Part shown: positions 1 to 10,542 of the stretch, piece after piece
How positions within the stretch are numbered: position 1 is the stretch's first letter
How the letters are laid out: every line of letters starts with the position of its first letter
NCBI GenBank assembly: GCA_902560815.1
Contig: CACENP010000005.1
Span: forward strand, 1-64,000
Length of the DNA: 64,000 nt
Direction of reading: 5' to 3'
From: an uncultured Pelagibacteraceae bacterium
GTDB lineage: Bacteria > Pseudomonadota > Alphaproteobacteria > Pelagibacterales > Pelagibacteraceae
Notes under the pieces: generated by a model
What the model saw: only the letters and a program-made list of their open reading frames with translations
Told to the model about the DNA's origin: nothing
Database searches by the model: none
Translations under genes and position numbers: made by a program

Positions 1-625
1 TTTTAATCTTTTTATCGCTTTCATATTTATCTTTAAGAAGCAACTTAATAGGAAATATTGGATACTTAGATTTAGCAGCAGCTATCATTGAAGTGAATGG
101 TGATTCTAAAATTACTCCTGCAAAATTATTTTTTTGTGCAATTTCAGTAGCTACACCTGTGCCTAACGACTCTCCATAAATAATAATATTTTTTTCATCA
201 ATTCCTTTATTCTTTAGCCAATCAACCCCACTCTTTGCGTCTATATAAAGGCCATTTTCAGTTGGTTTACCTTTATTACCACTAAAACCTCTCCAAGAAA
301 TAATTAAAAAATTTACATTCATTTCATTGAAATGATTAATTTTGTGTATTCTATTTTCTAAAGATCCTGCATTACCATGTAAAAAGAGAATAGTTTTATA
401 CTTTTCTATATTTTTTTCATGGTACCAAGCTAGTAGTTCTATATTATCATCATTTTTAATTTTAATTTTTTCTATTGAAACCGTAAGCATATCTCCAGAA
501 TAATTATTTTCTGTAGGATGATATAATAAGCTTCTTTGAGAAGAATATAATATCAATGAAATAATTAAGTAAATTAAAACTACTAAACCAACTATAGACA
601 AAATATACATTTTTTTTTTATTCAT
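1..625 (-). CDS. alpha/beta hydrolase (BEM46/ABHD13-like), 3' end outside window
   Basis: My reverse translation from ATG at 625 gives MNKKKMYILSIVGLVVLIYL...TILFLHGNAGS...IIIYGESLGTGVATEIAQ, with a GxSxG nucleophile elbow and HGNAG motif. Not in the ORF track because it runs off the window edge. Confidence 0.85.
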   Translation of the reverse strand, partial: MNKKKMYILSIVGLVVLIYLIISLILYSSQRSLLYHPTENNYSGDMLTVSIEKIKIKNDDNIELLAWYHEKNIEKYKTILFLHGNAGSLENRIHKINHFNEMNVNFLIISWRGFSGNKGKPTENGLYIDAKSGVDWLKNKGIDEKNIIIYGESLGTGVATEIAQKNNFAGVILESPFTSMIAAAKSKYPIFPIKLLLKDKYESDKKIK

Positions 626-1832
626 TTTTATTTTTCATAATAAAATATGAATAACTTAAAATACAAATGATTAAATAAACAGTAAAAGAAATTTGAAAAC
701 TTTGAATTTCTCCCTTCCCTAAAAATTGAGATAAATCAATCACTAAACCAATTCCCCATTGCATTAAAAAAGTGCCTACAAAAATAAGTAAATTAAATGA
801 TGTAAGCGATTTGCCTGCTAGACTAGTTGGAAAAGATAAAGCCACAGCGGGCTGGGTAAGAGTTAGTACAATTGAAGTAAGTATATATATAGTAAAATGT
901 AATGCACCTGCATTTTCTCCTGAAATAATTATAACAAGTAATGATAAATAGCTAATTGGTAGTCCAAACTTCATTAGTCTCATCGACTCTAGGCCAAGTT
1001 TTGTAATTTTAGGTAAAATGTATCCAAAAATAAAAAAGGCAATTAACATTGTTATATTTATCCAAAAGAGTCCTGTTGCGCTCTCTAATGGTGTATATCC
1101 CGTAACTCTAACCATCCATGGTCCGGCCCATAAAGTTTGAATTGCAACCATTCCTCCATAATTAAATAAGCCAAGAGGAATTGTACTTCTAAAAAACTTA
1201 TTTTTCCAAACATCTGATAAAGATCCTGCGTTCTCTACATCTTTGCTATCTTCGCTTTTCCATGAAGGAATAAACAGTAATGTTAAAGTTATAATAAGAA
1301 GTATTACAATAGCCACAGAGCCAAATATCCATCTCCAACCAATAACTGGTAATAAAATTTGAACAGGCAATGTTGAAAAAACAAAACCCATTGAAAGCAC
1401 CATTAACATCCATGCATTAGCTCTTTGTTGGTATTCATCTGCAAACCAAATTCTATAACCGGTTAAAGGTCCCATTAAACATGCACTAACACCAACTCCA
1501 ATTAAAATTCTTGATATCAGTAGACCAGAAAAACTTTGTGCTAAAGCAAAAGCAGTTGTTCCAATAATTGCAATTAATAAAAAAGATGAAACTACTTTTT
1601 TAGGTCCATGTTTATCAAGTAAATATCCAAGAGGTATTTGCATAGATGCAAATCCTAAAAAATAACCACCAGCTAATAACCCTAGATCACCAGCATTTAA
1701 ATTAAACTCTGAAGTTAATAAAGGAGATAAAGTTGCTGTAATTGCTCTTAAAAGTGCAGATATAAAATATCCACAAGCAAATACAAAAAATATTAGAACC
1801 GCTTTTTTAATCGGTAAAATATTTTTTTCCAT
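618..1832 (-). CDS. MFS transporter
   Basis: 404 aa, ~12 hydrophobic segments, MFS motif GYLLDKHGPKK between TM2 and TM3. Confidence 0.85.
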   Translation of the reverse strand: MEKNILPIKKAVLIFFVFACGYFISALLRAITATLSPLLTSEFNLNAGDLGLLAGGYFLGFASMQIPLGYLLDKHGPKKVVSSFLLIAIIGTTAFALAQSFSGLLISRILIGVGVSACLMGPLTGYRIWFADEYQQRANAWMLMVLSMGFVFSTLPVQILLPVIGWRWIFGSVAIVILLIITLTLLFIPSWKSEDSKDVENAGSLSDVWKNKFFRSTIPLGLFNYGGMVAIQTLWAGPWMVRVTGYTPLESATGLFWINITMLIAFFIFGYILPKITKLGLESMRLMKFGLPISYLSLLVIIISGENAGALHFTIYILTSIVLTLTQPAVALSFPTSLAGKSLTSFNLLIFVGTFLMQWGIGLVIDLSQFLGKGEIQSFQISFTVYLIICILSYSYFIMKNKNE

Positions 1833-1841
1833 TAATTTAAA

Positions 1842-4493
1842 TTAGAAATTTAAAGATATATCACGATGGATAGAGTTGCAACTTGCAACAAATTTCGCCT
1901 GTTCTTTTGTTAAACGAGATTGTAATCTTAAACCTATATTATTTTTAATAACCTCATTATATTTTTCAAGTTCTGGCATTAAATTTTGAGCTGCATCTTT
2001 TCTCCAATTTACTTCCTTATCAAACAAAATAAATACTTCTGAGCTTGCATCTGAGATTTTATTTTCATCTATTTCTTCACTATCAACTAAAGAATATAGA
2101 TCATCTAATCTATTGGCAAATTCCTCTGTACCTGAAATTTCACTTAGTTTTTCAAATAGACTATCTATAATTAAAATTGAATTTTGATAGTTTTTATTAT
2201 TAATTTCATATTTTAAATTTTGAATTTCAGGTGAAAGTTTTTGTAAATTTTCATGATCTTTTATGAACATAGCAATTTGATCTAGATTATCATATGCCTC
2301 ATCTACATTTTTTTTATATCTTTTTGTTTGTGTATTTTTAGCTTTTTGAAGAATTTCAAATTCTTTATTTTTAGATGTCCAATTTTCTGGAATTTCTTTT
2401 GCTATTTCATCAATTTCTAACTTATAATCTTCAATTCTAAGTTCGATTTTATTTTTTTTAGATAAGTCATCTTTTTCCAAATTTCTAATTTCCGCTTTTG
2501 ATTTTTCTATTTTTAATTCTATTTTTCTTATTTTCTTTTGTTTTTTTCTTACATTGAAATGAAGGTCTCTATAATCTTCAGCAAATAAGTTATAATCTTC
2601 CTCGGTTTTTTGAAGTTTTTTAACCAGCGCAAAAGTTCCAAGCGCGTTTTCAAAATGTTCCTCAAAAATATCTAATTTATCATTGGGAAGATCTGAAGGA
2701 ACCAGCTGCTCAAAACTTTTTATAGCAGCTGTGATTTTTTGCTCATCATTGTTGTAAATATCAAATTTATATTCTTGTAAACAATGTTGAAGCTTAGGGT
2801 TCATTGGAGGCGGGGCCACATGAGATGTTAAGTATGTTCTAGCAGGTAAATAGTTTACTAAACTTGGATAAAAACCTACAATCGCAAGTCCAATTAATTG
2901 TAATGCTATAAAAGGAACAACACCTTTCCAAATATTTAAGGTTGTAATAAATTTTGGTGCAACACCTTTTAAATAAAATAAAGCAAAACCAAAAGGGGGA
3001 GTTAAAAAAGAAGTTTGTAAATTTACCCCAATCATTACACCTAACCAAATTGCACTAACATTAGCTCCTGTTTCAGCTAATAATATTGGTGCAATAATAG
3101 GAACAACTACTACTGCAATTTCTATGAAATCAAGGAAAAAACCTAAAAGAAAAATTACTATCATGACAACAATAAATTGAGTCCAAAATCCACCTGGCAA
3201 ATCTTGTAAAAAATCTCTTACTAATTCTTCACCTCCAAAAGCCCTAAACCCTGAAGTTAACATTGCTGCACCTAAAAGAATTATGAATACCATCGAAGTA
3301 GTTACACAAGTTTCAGTAACAACTTCTTTTAAGACGTTATCAACTTTATAAGATCTCCAAAAGCTCCAAATTATACCTATTAAAAAGATTAAAGTAAAAA
3401 AACCTGTGATTAGAATTGCAGTTAAGTTTCTAGTTTCTATTGCTTTAATATTTAAATTATAATTATTTGAAATATAAAAAATTGGAATTAAAGCTACAAC
3501 AGATATTAGTAATGGATAATATGCATCATTTTTACCTTGATGCAGACGATACCCAGCCATTATAGTCGCTCCTATTGCACCAATTGAACCAGCTTGGTTT
3601 ACTGTTGCAATACCCATTAATATTGATCCAAGAACTGCAAATATTAATGCAAGCGGTGGAATTATTACCATTATAACTTTCATCCAAAATTTAAAATCAA
3701 ATTGACCTTTAAATGGAACTGGTGGAGCTGCTCTAGGATTTAATCTTGCATATACAAATACATACAACATATACAAACCAACTAATACTAATCCAGGTAA
3801 TAATGCACCAAGAAACATATCACCAGCACTAGTAGAACCTACTCTAAACTCGCCAGGCATATTAAATTCACCTGTTATTAATTTATAGTCTGCCTGTCTC
3901 ATTGTATTTGCTACATCAGCAGCACTAGCTAATTGGTCTGCAATAATAATTAAAACAATTGATGGAGGAATTATTTGCCCAAGTGTTCCAGATGAACAAA
4001 CTATTCCACTTGCAAGACTTCTATCATATTTGTTATTTAACATAGTGGGCAATGAAATTAAGCCCATTGCAATAACAGTTGCTCCAACTATTCCTGTGGT
4101 TGCTGCAAGTAATGCTCCAACAAAAATTACTGAAATTCCAAGTCCTCCAGGGATAGGGCCAAACAATTGTCCCATAGTTACCAAAAGATCTTCAGCAATT
4201 TTAGATTTTTGCAACATGATACCCATGAAAATAAACAAAGGTATTGCTATTAAAGTATCAGTTTCTACATCCCAATAATTACTCCTGAAATTTGTAATCC
4301 CTGCTGTTAACCATTCTATTGGTCCATCAGTTGCATAATATGCACCCACGTCCCCTTCAAAAAGATATCCGAAGAAAGCTGCAGCACCTATTGAAATGAT
4401 AGCTGAACCTGGTAATGCAAAAGCAACAGGGAAACCTGATGCCAATGCGACTATCATAATTAAAACAAGTAAAGATAAAAATAAATGTTCCAT
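1842..4493 (-). CDS. dctM: TRAP transporter large permease (DctM family) with long charged C-terminal extension
   Basis: N-terminal ~550 aa DctM-like (GFPVAFALPGSA, ATTGIVGATVIAMGLISLPTML, TSFLTPPFGFALFYLKG); last ~320 aa Lys/Glu-rich and coiled-coil-like. Confidence 0.88.
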   Translation of the reverse strand: MEHLFLSLLVLIMIVALASGFPVAFALPGSAIISIGAAAFFGYLFEGDVGAYYATDGPIEWLTAGITNFRSNYWDVETDTLIAIPLFIFMGIMLQKSKIAEDLLVTMGQLFGPIPGGLGISVIFVGALLAATTGIVGATVIAMGLISLPTMLNNKYDRSLASGIVCSSGTLGQIIPPSIVLIIIADQLASAADVANTMRQADYKLITGEFNMPGEFRVGSTSAGDMFLGALLPGLVLVGLYMLYVFVYARLNPRAAPPVPFKGQFDFKFWMKVIMVIIPPLALIFAVLGSILMGIATVNQAGSIGAIGATIMAGYRLHQGKNDAYYPLLISVVALIPIFYISNNYNLNIKAIETRNLTAILITGFFTLIFLIGIIWSFWRSYKVDNVLKEVVTETCVTTSMVFIILLGAAMLTSGFRAFGGEELVRDFLQDLPGGFWTQFIVVMIVIFLLGFFLDFIEIAVVVVPIIAPILLAETGANVSAIWLGVMIGVNLQTSFLTPPFGFALFYLKGVAPKFITTLNIWKGVVPFIALQLIGLAIVGFYPSLVNYLPARTYLTSHVAPPPMNPKLQHCLQEYKFDIYNNDEQKITAAIKSFEQLVPSDLPNDKLDIFEEHFENALGTFALVKKLQKTEEDYNLFAEDYRDLHFNVRKKQKKIRKIELKIEKSKAEIRNLEKDDLSKKNKIELRIEDYKLEIDEIAKEIPENWTSKNKEFEILQKAKNTQTKRYKKNVDEAYDNLDQIAMFIKDHENLQKLSPEIQNLKYEINNKNYQNSILIIDSLFEKLSEISGTEEFANRLDDLYSLVDSEEIDENKISDASSEVFILFDKEVNWRKDAAQNLMPELEKYNEVIKNNIGLRLQSRLTKEQAKFVASCNSIHRDISLNF

Positions 4494-4496
4494 AGT

Positions 4497-5480
4497 TTAA
4501 CTTTTTAAAAGTTTATAACTGCTACTCATAAAATAGCTTGTAAATTGAATTAACATACTGACAGCAAATACAGCTAAATATACCGCCATTAGATAAAGTA
4601 AATATAATCCGTTTGATCCTTGTTGTGTAATTTCAAAAGAAATAACAGGACCATTAATAATACTTGCTTTACCACCCATTCCTAAAAATAAAACAATAAG
4701 ACATAGTGGGATTCCTAATAACAAAGATCCCATTGAATTCGTCCAAGCTTTTTTTCTCTCACTAAAGCCAGTGTATAAAACATCAACTCTAACATGACCT
4801 TCGTGCATTAAAGCATATGCACTAGCAAAAAGATAAAGGGCTGAATACCAGAAACGAACTAAATCACCCTGAAAAGCTTGTTCATATTCAAATATGAATC
4901 TTGATACAACAATAAAAAATTCACTAGCAACAACTAGAACGGCTAACCAAATAAAACCTACTGATCTAGTAAAATAACCAATTACAAAAGAAATTAATAT
5001 TAAAGGAAAATGAACAAAGGTAATTCTAAAGGCTGGAATAACTAGTTTAATTTTTAATGTTTCACCAAAAATTGGTTCTACTAATTTTTCTACAACCATA
5101 AATGAAACTATTAAATCTGCAATTCCAACAATTAAAACTGCCCAAAAAGACGAACGAATAATATAAGAAGTAAATTCAGTAAGAATTTTTGAGTCAGTTT
5201 CTAGAGTTTGTTTAATAGATCTAAATACGTAAAAAATTGCAAATAATATTGAAGCAAAATACAAAAATAATTGTATATAGGCTGTTGTTAATAATGAACC
5301 CTCTAAAGGGTTACTTAATTTTTTAAATCCAAATAAACCATAATGTGAAAATAATTTTTTAACACCAGGCCATTCAAACCAAACTGTTAAAACATTGTTA
5401 ATTAGGAAAATAAAAGTAATAGCTAATATTGAATAACTAAATATTCTAATAATTATAGGTAAATTACTTTTTGAAACCAT
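4497..5480 (-). CDS. dctQ: TRAP transporter small permease (DctQ family, enlarged)
   Basis: Directly upstream of dctM; DctQ-like segment LYLFASAYALMHEGHVRVDVLY; 327 aa with extra N-terminal TM segments. Confidence 0.85.
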   Translation of the reverse strand: MVSKSNLPIIIRIFSYSILAITFIFLINNVLTVWFEWPGVKKLFSHYGLFGFKKLSNPLEGSLLTTAYIQLFLYFASILFAIFYVFRSIKQTLETDSKILTEFTSYIIRSSFWAVLIVGIADLIVSFMVVEKLVEPIFGETLKIKLVIPAFRITFVHFPLILISFVIGYFTRSVGFIWLAVLVVASEFFIVVSRFIFEYEQAFQGDLVRFWYSALYLFASAYALMHEGHVRVDVLYTGFSERKKAWTNSMGSLLLGIPLCLIVLFLGMGGKASIINGPVISFEITQQGSNGLYLLYLMAVYLAVFAVSMLIQFTSYFMSSSYKLLKS

Positions 5481-5508
5481 AAAATAAAAATTTTTTTTCT
5501 TATTAAAA

Positions 5509-5530
5509 AAGGGCCCTAAAAAGGGCCCTT
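5509..5530 (-). terminator. Intra-operon hairpin between dctP and dctQ (possible attenuator)
   Basis: aagggccc-taaaaa-gggccctt, 8-bp GC-rich stem; on the minus strand followed by TTTTTTAATA. Confidence 0.65.
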
Positions 5531-5558
5531 AATTTTTAATATTATCAAACTTTAAGTA

Positions 5559-6692
5559 TTATAGTCCTAAAGCTCTGTTTCTTTGAGCAATGTATGGTGA
5601 GTCTGATAAGTTTGTCCAAGCACCGATCTCTTTACGAGCTTTAACAAAAGCTTTATGCGTTCTAGCAGCAAGATCGCTGTGTTGTTGAACTTCATCATAA
5701 ACTTCAGCAGCGCCTTTAGCGAAAGCATCATAAACTTTGTCATTAAACTTCTCAAGTTTAACACCATGATCGTTTATTAAACGACCTAATGCTGCACCAT
5801 TTTTAGCATTATACTCAGCCATAGTGATTTCATCAGCCCAAGCGCAAGCAGTTTTAATAATCATTTGGTCTGATTTTGTTAAACCAGTAAACCAAGATTT
5901 ATTAACACCACATGCTAACATCGAACCAGGTTCGTGCATACCAGGATAGTAATAGTACTTAGCAGCTTCGTGGAACTTCATAGCCTCGTCATTCCAAGGA
6001 CCTACCCATTCAGTTGCATCAATTGCACCTGAAACAAGGTTTTCATAAATTTGTCCACCAGGAAGTGAAATTGGAGAACCACCAAGTTTTCCAAGTACTT
6101 GTCCACCTAATCCAGGCATACGCATTTTTAAACCTTTCAGGTCGTTAGCTGATCTAATTTTTTTGTTAAACCAACCACCCATTTGAACTCCAGTGTTACC
6201 AGCTATGAAGCTTTGAGTACCAAAGTCATCAGTTAGCTCATCCCAAAGCGCTTGTCCTCCACCATGGTGAATCCAAGCATTGATTTCAGAATATGTAAAA
6301 CCAAATGGGCATGCTGTAAAATATCCAAATGCTGGGTGTTTTTTAACCCAGTAGTAGTCTGCACCGTGATACATTTGTGAGTTACCAGAAGCAACTTCAT
6401 CAAATGAGTCAAATGCTTTAACTCTTTCATTTGCAGCGTAATAAGTAACTTGTATTCTTCCGTCACTCATGTCGCTTAGTCTTTTTGCAAGTCTTTGTGC
6501 ACCAGTTCCTAGACCAGGAAAATCTCTTGGCCAAGTAGCTACCATCGCAGCTTCTACTCTTTCAGCAGCAACTGCTGGAGCAGCTAAAGATGATGCAGCA
6601 ACAGCAGCAACACCAGTTGCAGCAGCAGCTTTAAAGAACTTACGTCTTGAAGGTGATTTATTTACCTTCAATGATTTTTTTTCTTTAATCAT
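5559..6692 (-). CDS. dctP: TRAP transporter substrate-binding protein (DctP family, 2-oxo/hydroxy-acid TakP-like)
   Basis: Tat-like leader SRRKFFKAAAATGVAAVAASSLAAPAVA; MRMPGLGGQVLGKLGGSPISLPGGQIYENLVSGAIDATEWVGPW is typical of this family. Confidence 0.88.
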   Translation of the reverse strand: MIKEKKSLKVNKSPSRRKFFKAAAATGVAAVAASSLAAPAVAAERVEAAMVATWPRDFPGLGTGAQRLAKRLSDMSDGRIQVTYYAANERVKAFDSFDEVASGNSQMYHGADYYWVKKHPAFGYFTACPFGFTYSEINAWIHHGGGQALWDELTDDFGTQSFIAGNTGVQMGGWFNKKIRSANDLKGLKMRMPGLGGQVLGKLGGSPISLPGGQIYENLVSGAIDATEWVGPWNDEAMKFHEAAKYYYYPGMHEPGSMLACGVNKSWFTGLTKSDQMIIKTACAWADEITMAEYNAKNGAALGRLINDHGVKLEKFNDKVYDAFAKGAAEVYDEVQQHSDLAARTHKAFVKARKEIGAWTNLSDSPYIAQRNRALGL

Positions 6693-6806
6693 ATTTTTCC
6701 CTCTTATTATTAGTTAATTAACTAATTTTATTTAAGCATATAACTAAGTAAGAGTCTTAAAAAAAATACCCAATATGAACGTAATTACAATTCTAGATTG
6801 TATATT

Positions 6807-8180
6807 TTAGTTTAGATCAAAAATTTTTCCTGGATTCATTATATTATTTGGATCCATACTTCTCTTAATAGATTTCATTGCCGGCAAGTTATCAGGGTGT
6901 TGTTTCAATAAATAATGTTTTTTTTGTAAACCAATGCCATGTTCCCCCGTTATTGTTCCTTCTAACTCTAAAGCTTTTTGAATAAGTTTATCGCTATAGT
7001 CTCTAATTAATTTTTGTTTTTTTTCATCTTTAGGATCGTACAAAATAATAGAGTGAAAATTACCATCTCCAACATGACCAACCATTGGAGCAATTAGACC
7101 ATTTTCTTTAACATGTTTTTCAGCCCAAGAAACACATTCTACTAACTTTGAAATAGGAACACATATGTCTGTAGAATATACTTTCATATTATTACCTAAA
7201 GCTTTAACTGAATAATAAACATCATGTCTTGCCTTCCACAATTTATTTCTTTCTTCAATAGACTCAGCCCATTTAAAATCACTTCCCCCATTATTTTTAG
7301 ATAACTCTTCAACAAGTTTTATTGTTTCTTTATTCGACGTTTCACTACCATGAAATTCAAAAAAAAGAGTTGGGGAAGCTTTTACATTTTCTAATTTTGA
7401 ATATTTAATACTTATTTCCATTTGATCTTTGTTTAACATTTCAATTCTTGCAACATTTAATCCATATTGGATTACTTCTTGAGAAGTTAACACTGCTGAA
7501 TCTAAATCAGGAAAATAACAAACTGCACTCATAATATTTTCTGGAATTGGCGACAATCTCAATTGTACTTCAGTTATAATTCCTAGTGTTCCTTCAGAAC
7601 CAATAAATAGATTAGTTAAATTATATCCTGCAGAAGATTTTTTTGCCCTACCTCCAGTTTTAACAATATCTCCATTTGCTAAAACTACAGTTAAGCCTGA
7701 TACCACTGTTCGCATTGTTCCATACTTAACTGCCATAGTACCAGATGCTGAAGTAGAAGCCATTCCACCCAATGCAGCATCTGCACCTGGATCAATAGGA
7801 AAAAAAACTCCATCTTCTCTTAAGTATTCATTTAATTGTTTTCTTGTAACATTTGCTTGAACTCTACAATCAAAATCAGCTGCATTAACACTTAAAACTT
7901 TATTCATTTTTTCTAAAGAAATTGTAATTCCATTTTCATTGCCTACTACATTTCCTTCAAGAGAAGTTCCTGTTCCAAAAGGTACAACAGGAATTTTATG
8001 TTCATTACATAATTTCAATATTTTTGAAACTTCATCATTTGTTTCTGGAAAAACTACTGCTTGAGATAAAATTGGATCATATGTATCTTCACCACGAGCA
8101 TAATTTGCTCTTGTAGACTCAGACGTTGAAAATCTACCATTAAATATACTTTTTAATTCTTTTTGTATCTGTTCGTTCAT
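6807..8180 (-). CDS. FAD-binding oxidase, GlcD / D-lactate dehydrogenase family
   Basis: PVVPFGTGTSLEGNVVG (FAD-binding) and GTITGEHGIGLQKKHYL C-terminal motif. Confidence 0.9.
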   Translation of the reverse strand: MNEQIQKELKSIFNGRFSTSESTRANYARGEDTYDPILSQAVVFPETNDEVSKILKLCNEHKIPVVPFGTGTSLEGNVVGNENGITISLEKMNKVLSVNAADFDCRVQANVTRKQLNEYLREDGVFFPIDPGADAALGGMASTSASGTMAVKYGTMRTVVSGLTVVLANGDIVKTGGRAKKSSAGYNLTNLFIGSEGTLGIITEVQLRLSPIPENIMSAVCYFPDLDSAVLTSQEVIQYGLNVARIEMLNKDQMEISIKYSKLENVKASPTLFFEFHGSETSNKETIKLVEELSKNNGGSDFKWAESIEERNKLWKARHDVYYSVKALGNNMKVYSTDICVPISKLVECVSWAEKHVKENGLIAPMVGHVGDGNFHSIILYDPKDEKKQKLIRDYSDKLIQKALELEGTITGEHGIGLQKKHYLLKQHPDNLPAMKSIKRSMDPNNIMNPGKIFDLN

Positions 8181-8221
8181 TTTTTTAAATAATTTTAAAT
8201 TATATAATAAATAATACTATA

Positions 8222-9385
8222 TTAACTTAACATTTTTTTGATATTTTCAAGTGCCTTAGAAATATTATCTTGGGAAGCCGCAAAGCTAAATCGCACATAA
8301 TCTATGGCTTTTTTTCCAAAAGATGTACCTGGCACAATTGCTACCCCTGCTTCATGTAAACATTTTTTTGCGAACTCTTTTCCATTCATTCCAGTTCCTA
8401 TAACATTTGGAAAAGCATAAAATGCGCCACCTGGTAAACTACAATCAATTCCCTTAATACTGTTAAGTCCATCAAAAATTAATTTTCTTCTTTTAGTAAA
8501 TTTTTCCATCATAAAATTTACGGAGTCATCTGGACCATCAAGGGCAGCTATTGCTCCATATTGGATTGCTGCATTTACACATGAGTGGTTATTAACACAA
8601 AATTTAATAACATGTTCCACTAGATTTTCTGGCCATACTGACCATCCTAGCCGCCAGCCTGTCATTGAATAAGTTTTGCTCCAACCATCAAGTACGATTA
8701 ATCGATCGTATAAATGTGGGTAATTAAAAAAGGTTGGCATTTTTTTTTCATCAAAAATTTGTCTGCTGTAAATTTCATCACTCAAAATTGCAACATTTGG
8801 AAATTTTTTTAAACCCTCTGCTAATTGATCTATTTTTTTTTTTTCTGTGAAGGCACCTGTCGGATTATTTGGATTATTTAATATTATTAATCGAGTTTTT
8901 TCGTTTATTAATGATAAAATTTTTTCTGGATTAATTGAAAAATCTTTGTTTTCTAACATATTTATTGGAACTGCTTTTGCTCCAGTATAATTAATCATCG
9001 ACTCATATATTGGAAAACCTGGGTCTGGATAAATAATTTCTGCACCAGGCTCACCAAACAAAGTTATTGCATAGTACATAGTTGGTTTACCTCCGGGCAT
9101 TATAATTACTCTTTCAGGATCAATTTCTTTATTGTAAAGTTTTTTAATTTTTCTGGCCACAGATTCTCTGCACTCAATTATTCCATTGGGCAAAACATAT
9201 CCATGATGACCTTCATCTAGAGCTTTTTTTGTTGCATCTACTACATGTTTTGGTGATTTAAAATCTGGTTGACCTAAACTTAAATGAATTATTTTTTTTC
9301 CTTCTGCCTCTAATTTTTTTGCTTCTGCTAAAATTTTAAAAGCTGACTCTGTACCTAGTCTTTCAAGGTTTTTTGCAAGTTTCAT
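8222..9385 (-). CDS. PLP-dependent aminotransferase, class I/II
   Basis: IILNNPNNPTGAF and VLDGWSKTYSMTGWRLGW (PLP lysine). Confidence 0.88.
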   Translation of the reverse strand: MKLAKNLERLGTESAFKILAEAKKLEAEGKKIIHLSLGQPDFKSPKHVVDATKKALDEGHHGYVLPNGIIECRESVARKIKKLYNKEIDPERVIIMPGGKPTMYYAITLFGEPGAEIIYPDPGFPIYESMINYTGAKAVPINMLENKDFSINPEKILSLINEKTRLIILNNPNNPTGAFTEKKKIDQLAEGLKKFPNVAILSDEIYSRQIFDEKKMPTFFNYPHLYDRLIVLDGWSKTYSMTGWRLGWSVWPENLVEHVIKFCVNNHSCVNAAIQYGAIAALDGPDDSVNFMMEKFTKRRKLIFDGLNSIKGIDCSLPGGAFYAFPNVIGTGMNGKEFAKKCLHEAGVAIVPGTSFGKKAIDYVRFSFAASQDNISKALENIKKMLS

Positions 9386-9390
9386 AATTA

Positions 9391-10542
9391 TTATTTTTTA
9401 TAAATAATTTTTGAGCTATTTAATTCTTTTAAACTTTTACAGCCCATTAGTAGCATATTTCTCTCAATTTCTTTTTGCATATTTTGTAATGCACGTTCCA
9501 CACCTGCTTGGCCTCCAGATGCAAGAGAAAATAAAAACATTTTTCCAAAGCTGCAAGCTTTGGCGCCTGCTGCAATTGCTTTTAAGACATGAGTTCCTCT
9601 TCTAACTCCACCATCTAATATAATTTCTAATTTATCACCAACTGCGTCTGAAATTTCTTTAAGTTGATCAAATGGTGATCTTGATCCATCTAATTGTCTT
9701 CCACCGTGATTTGAAAGAAATATTGCAGTACAGCCTATATCAATTGCTTTTTTTGCATCCTCAACTGACATTACTCCTTTTAAAGCAAATGGACCATTCC
9801 ATTTTTTTATACAGTATTCTGCGTCCTGCCAGTTCATTCCTGGATCATACTGTTCGTTAACATATTCTATAACTGATTTAGTTATATTAGTTCCTTTATC
9901 AGTTTTATGTTTAACGTTTGAAAGCTCAAATTTTTTATTTAATAAATAATTAAATACCCAACCTGGTTTTGCTGCAAATTCAAATAAACTTTTGATCGTA
10001 AGTTTTGGAGGAGTAGTAAAGCCTGTTCTATGATCTCTCTCTCTGTTGCCTGCAACTATTGTATCAACTGTTAAACATAAGCCATCAAATTTTGCTTTTT
10101 TACATCTATCAATCAAATCGTCTGTAATAGACTTATCTTTATGAATATAAAGCTGAAATAGTTTTGGACCACTTGAAACATTTACAATCTCTTCAATGGA
10201 TGATGTTGCCATAGTAGACATCCCATACATTGTTCCTAATTTTTCAGCTGCTCTTGCTGAAGCTCTATCTCCTTCTGGATCGTACAATCTTTGCATAGCT
10301 GTAGGAGATAAAAAAATTGGCATACTTATTTTTCTTCCAAAAATTTCTGTTGAAATATCTGGTTTTCCACCACCAGCTAAAACATTTGGAATTAAATCAC
10401 ACTGATTAAAAGACTCTGTATTTCTATTTAAGGTTATTTCATCATCTGCACCTCCATCAATATAATGAAAAATTGGAGATGGTAATTTTTTTTTTGCTAA
10501 TTTTCTAAAATCATCAAAATTGTGACAATCATTTAGATTCAT
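9391..10542 (-). CDS. FMN-dependent alpha-hydroxy-acid dehydrogenase (LldD family), copy 1
   Basis: FHYIDGGADDE, LKGVMSVEDAKKA, SNHGGRQLDGSRSPFDQL. Confidence 0.9.
   Translation of the reverse strand: MNLNDCHNFDDFRKLAKKKLPSPIFHYIDGGADDEITLNRNTESFNQCDLIPNVLAGGGKPDISTEIFGRKISMPIFLSPTAMQRLYDPEGDRASARAAEKLGTMYGMSTMATSSIEEIVNVSSGPKLFQLYIHKDKSITDDLIDRCKKAKFDGLCLTVDTIVAGNRERDHRTGFTTPPKLTIKSLFEFAAKPGWVFNYLLNKKFELSNVKHKTDKGTNITKSVIEYVNEQYDPGMNWQDAEYCIKKWNGPFALKGVMSVEDAKKAIDIGCTAIFLSNHGGRQLDGSRSPFDQLKEISDAVGDKLEIILDGGVRRGTHVLKAIAAGAKACSFGKMFLFSLASGGQAGVERALQNMQKEIERNMLLMGCKSLKELNSSKIIYKK

Noticed and set aside
4030-4278. Plus-strand ORF of 82 aa
   Set aside because: Antisense to dctM, low-complexity shadow ORF with no motif.
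5567-6717. ORFs 5567..5767 -, 6233..6466 -, 6469..6717 +
   Set aside because: All lie mostly within dctP in other frames and lack family features.
9411-10405. ORFs 9411..9605, 9672..9860 and 10196..10405 on plus
   Set aside because: Antisense shadows of the LldD copy 1 gene.
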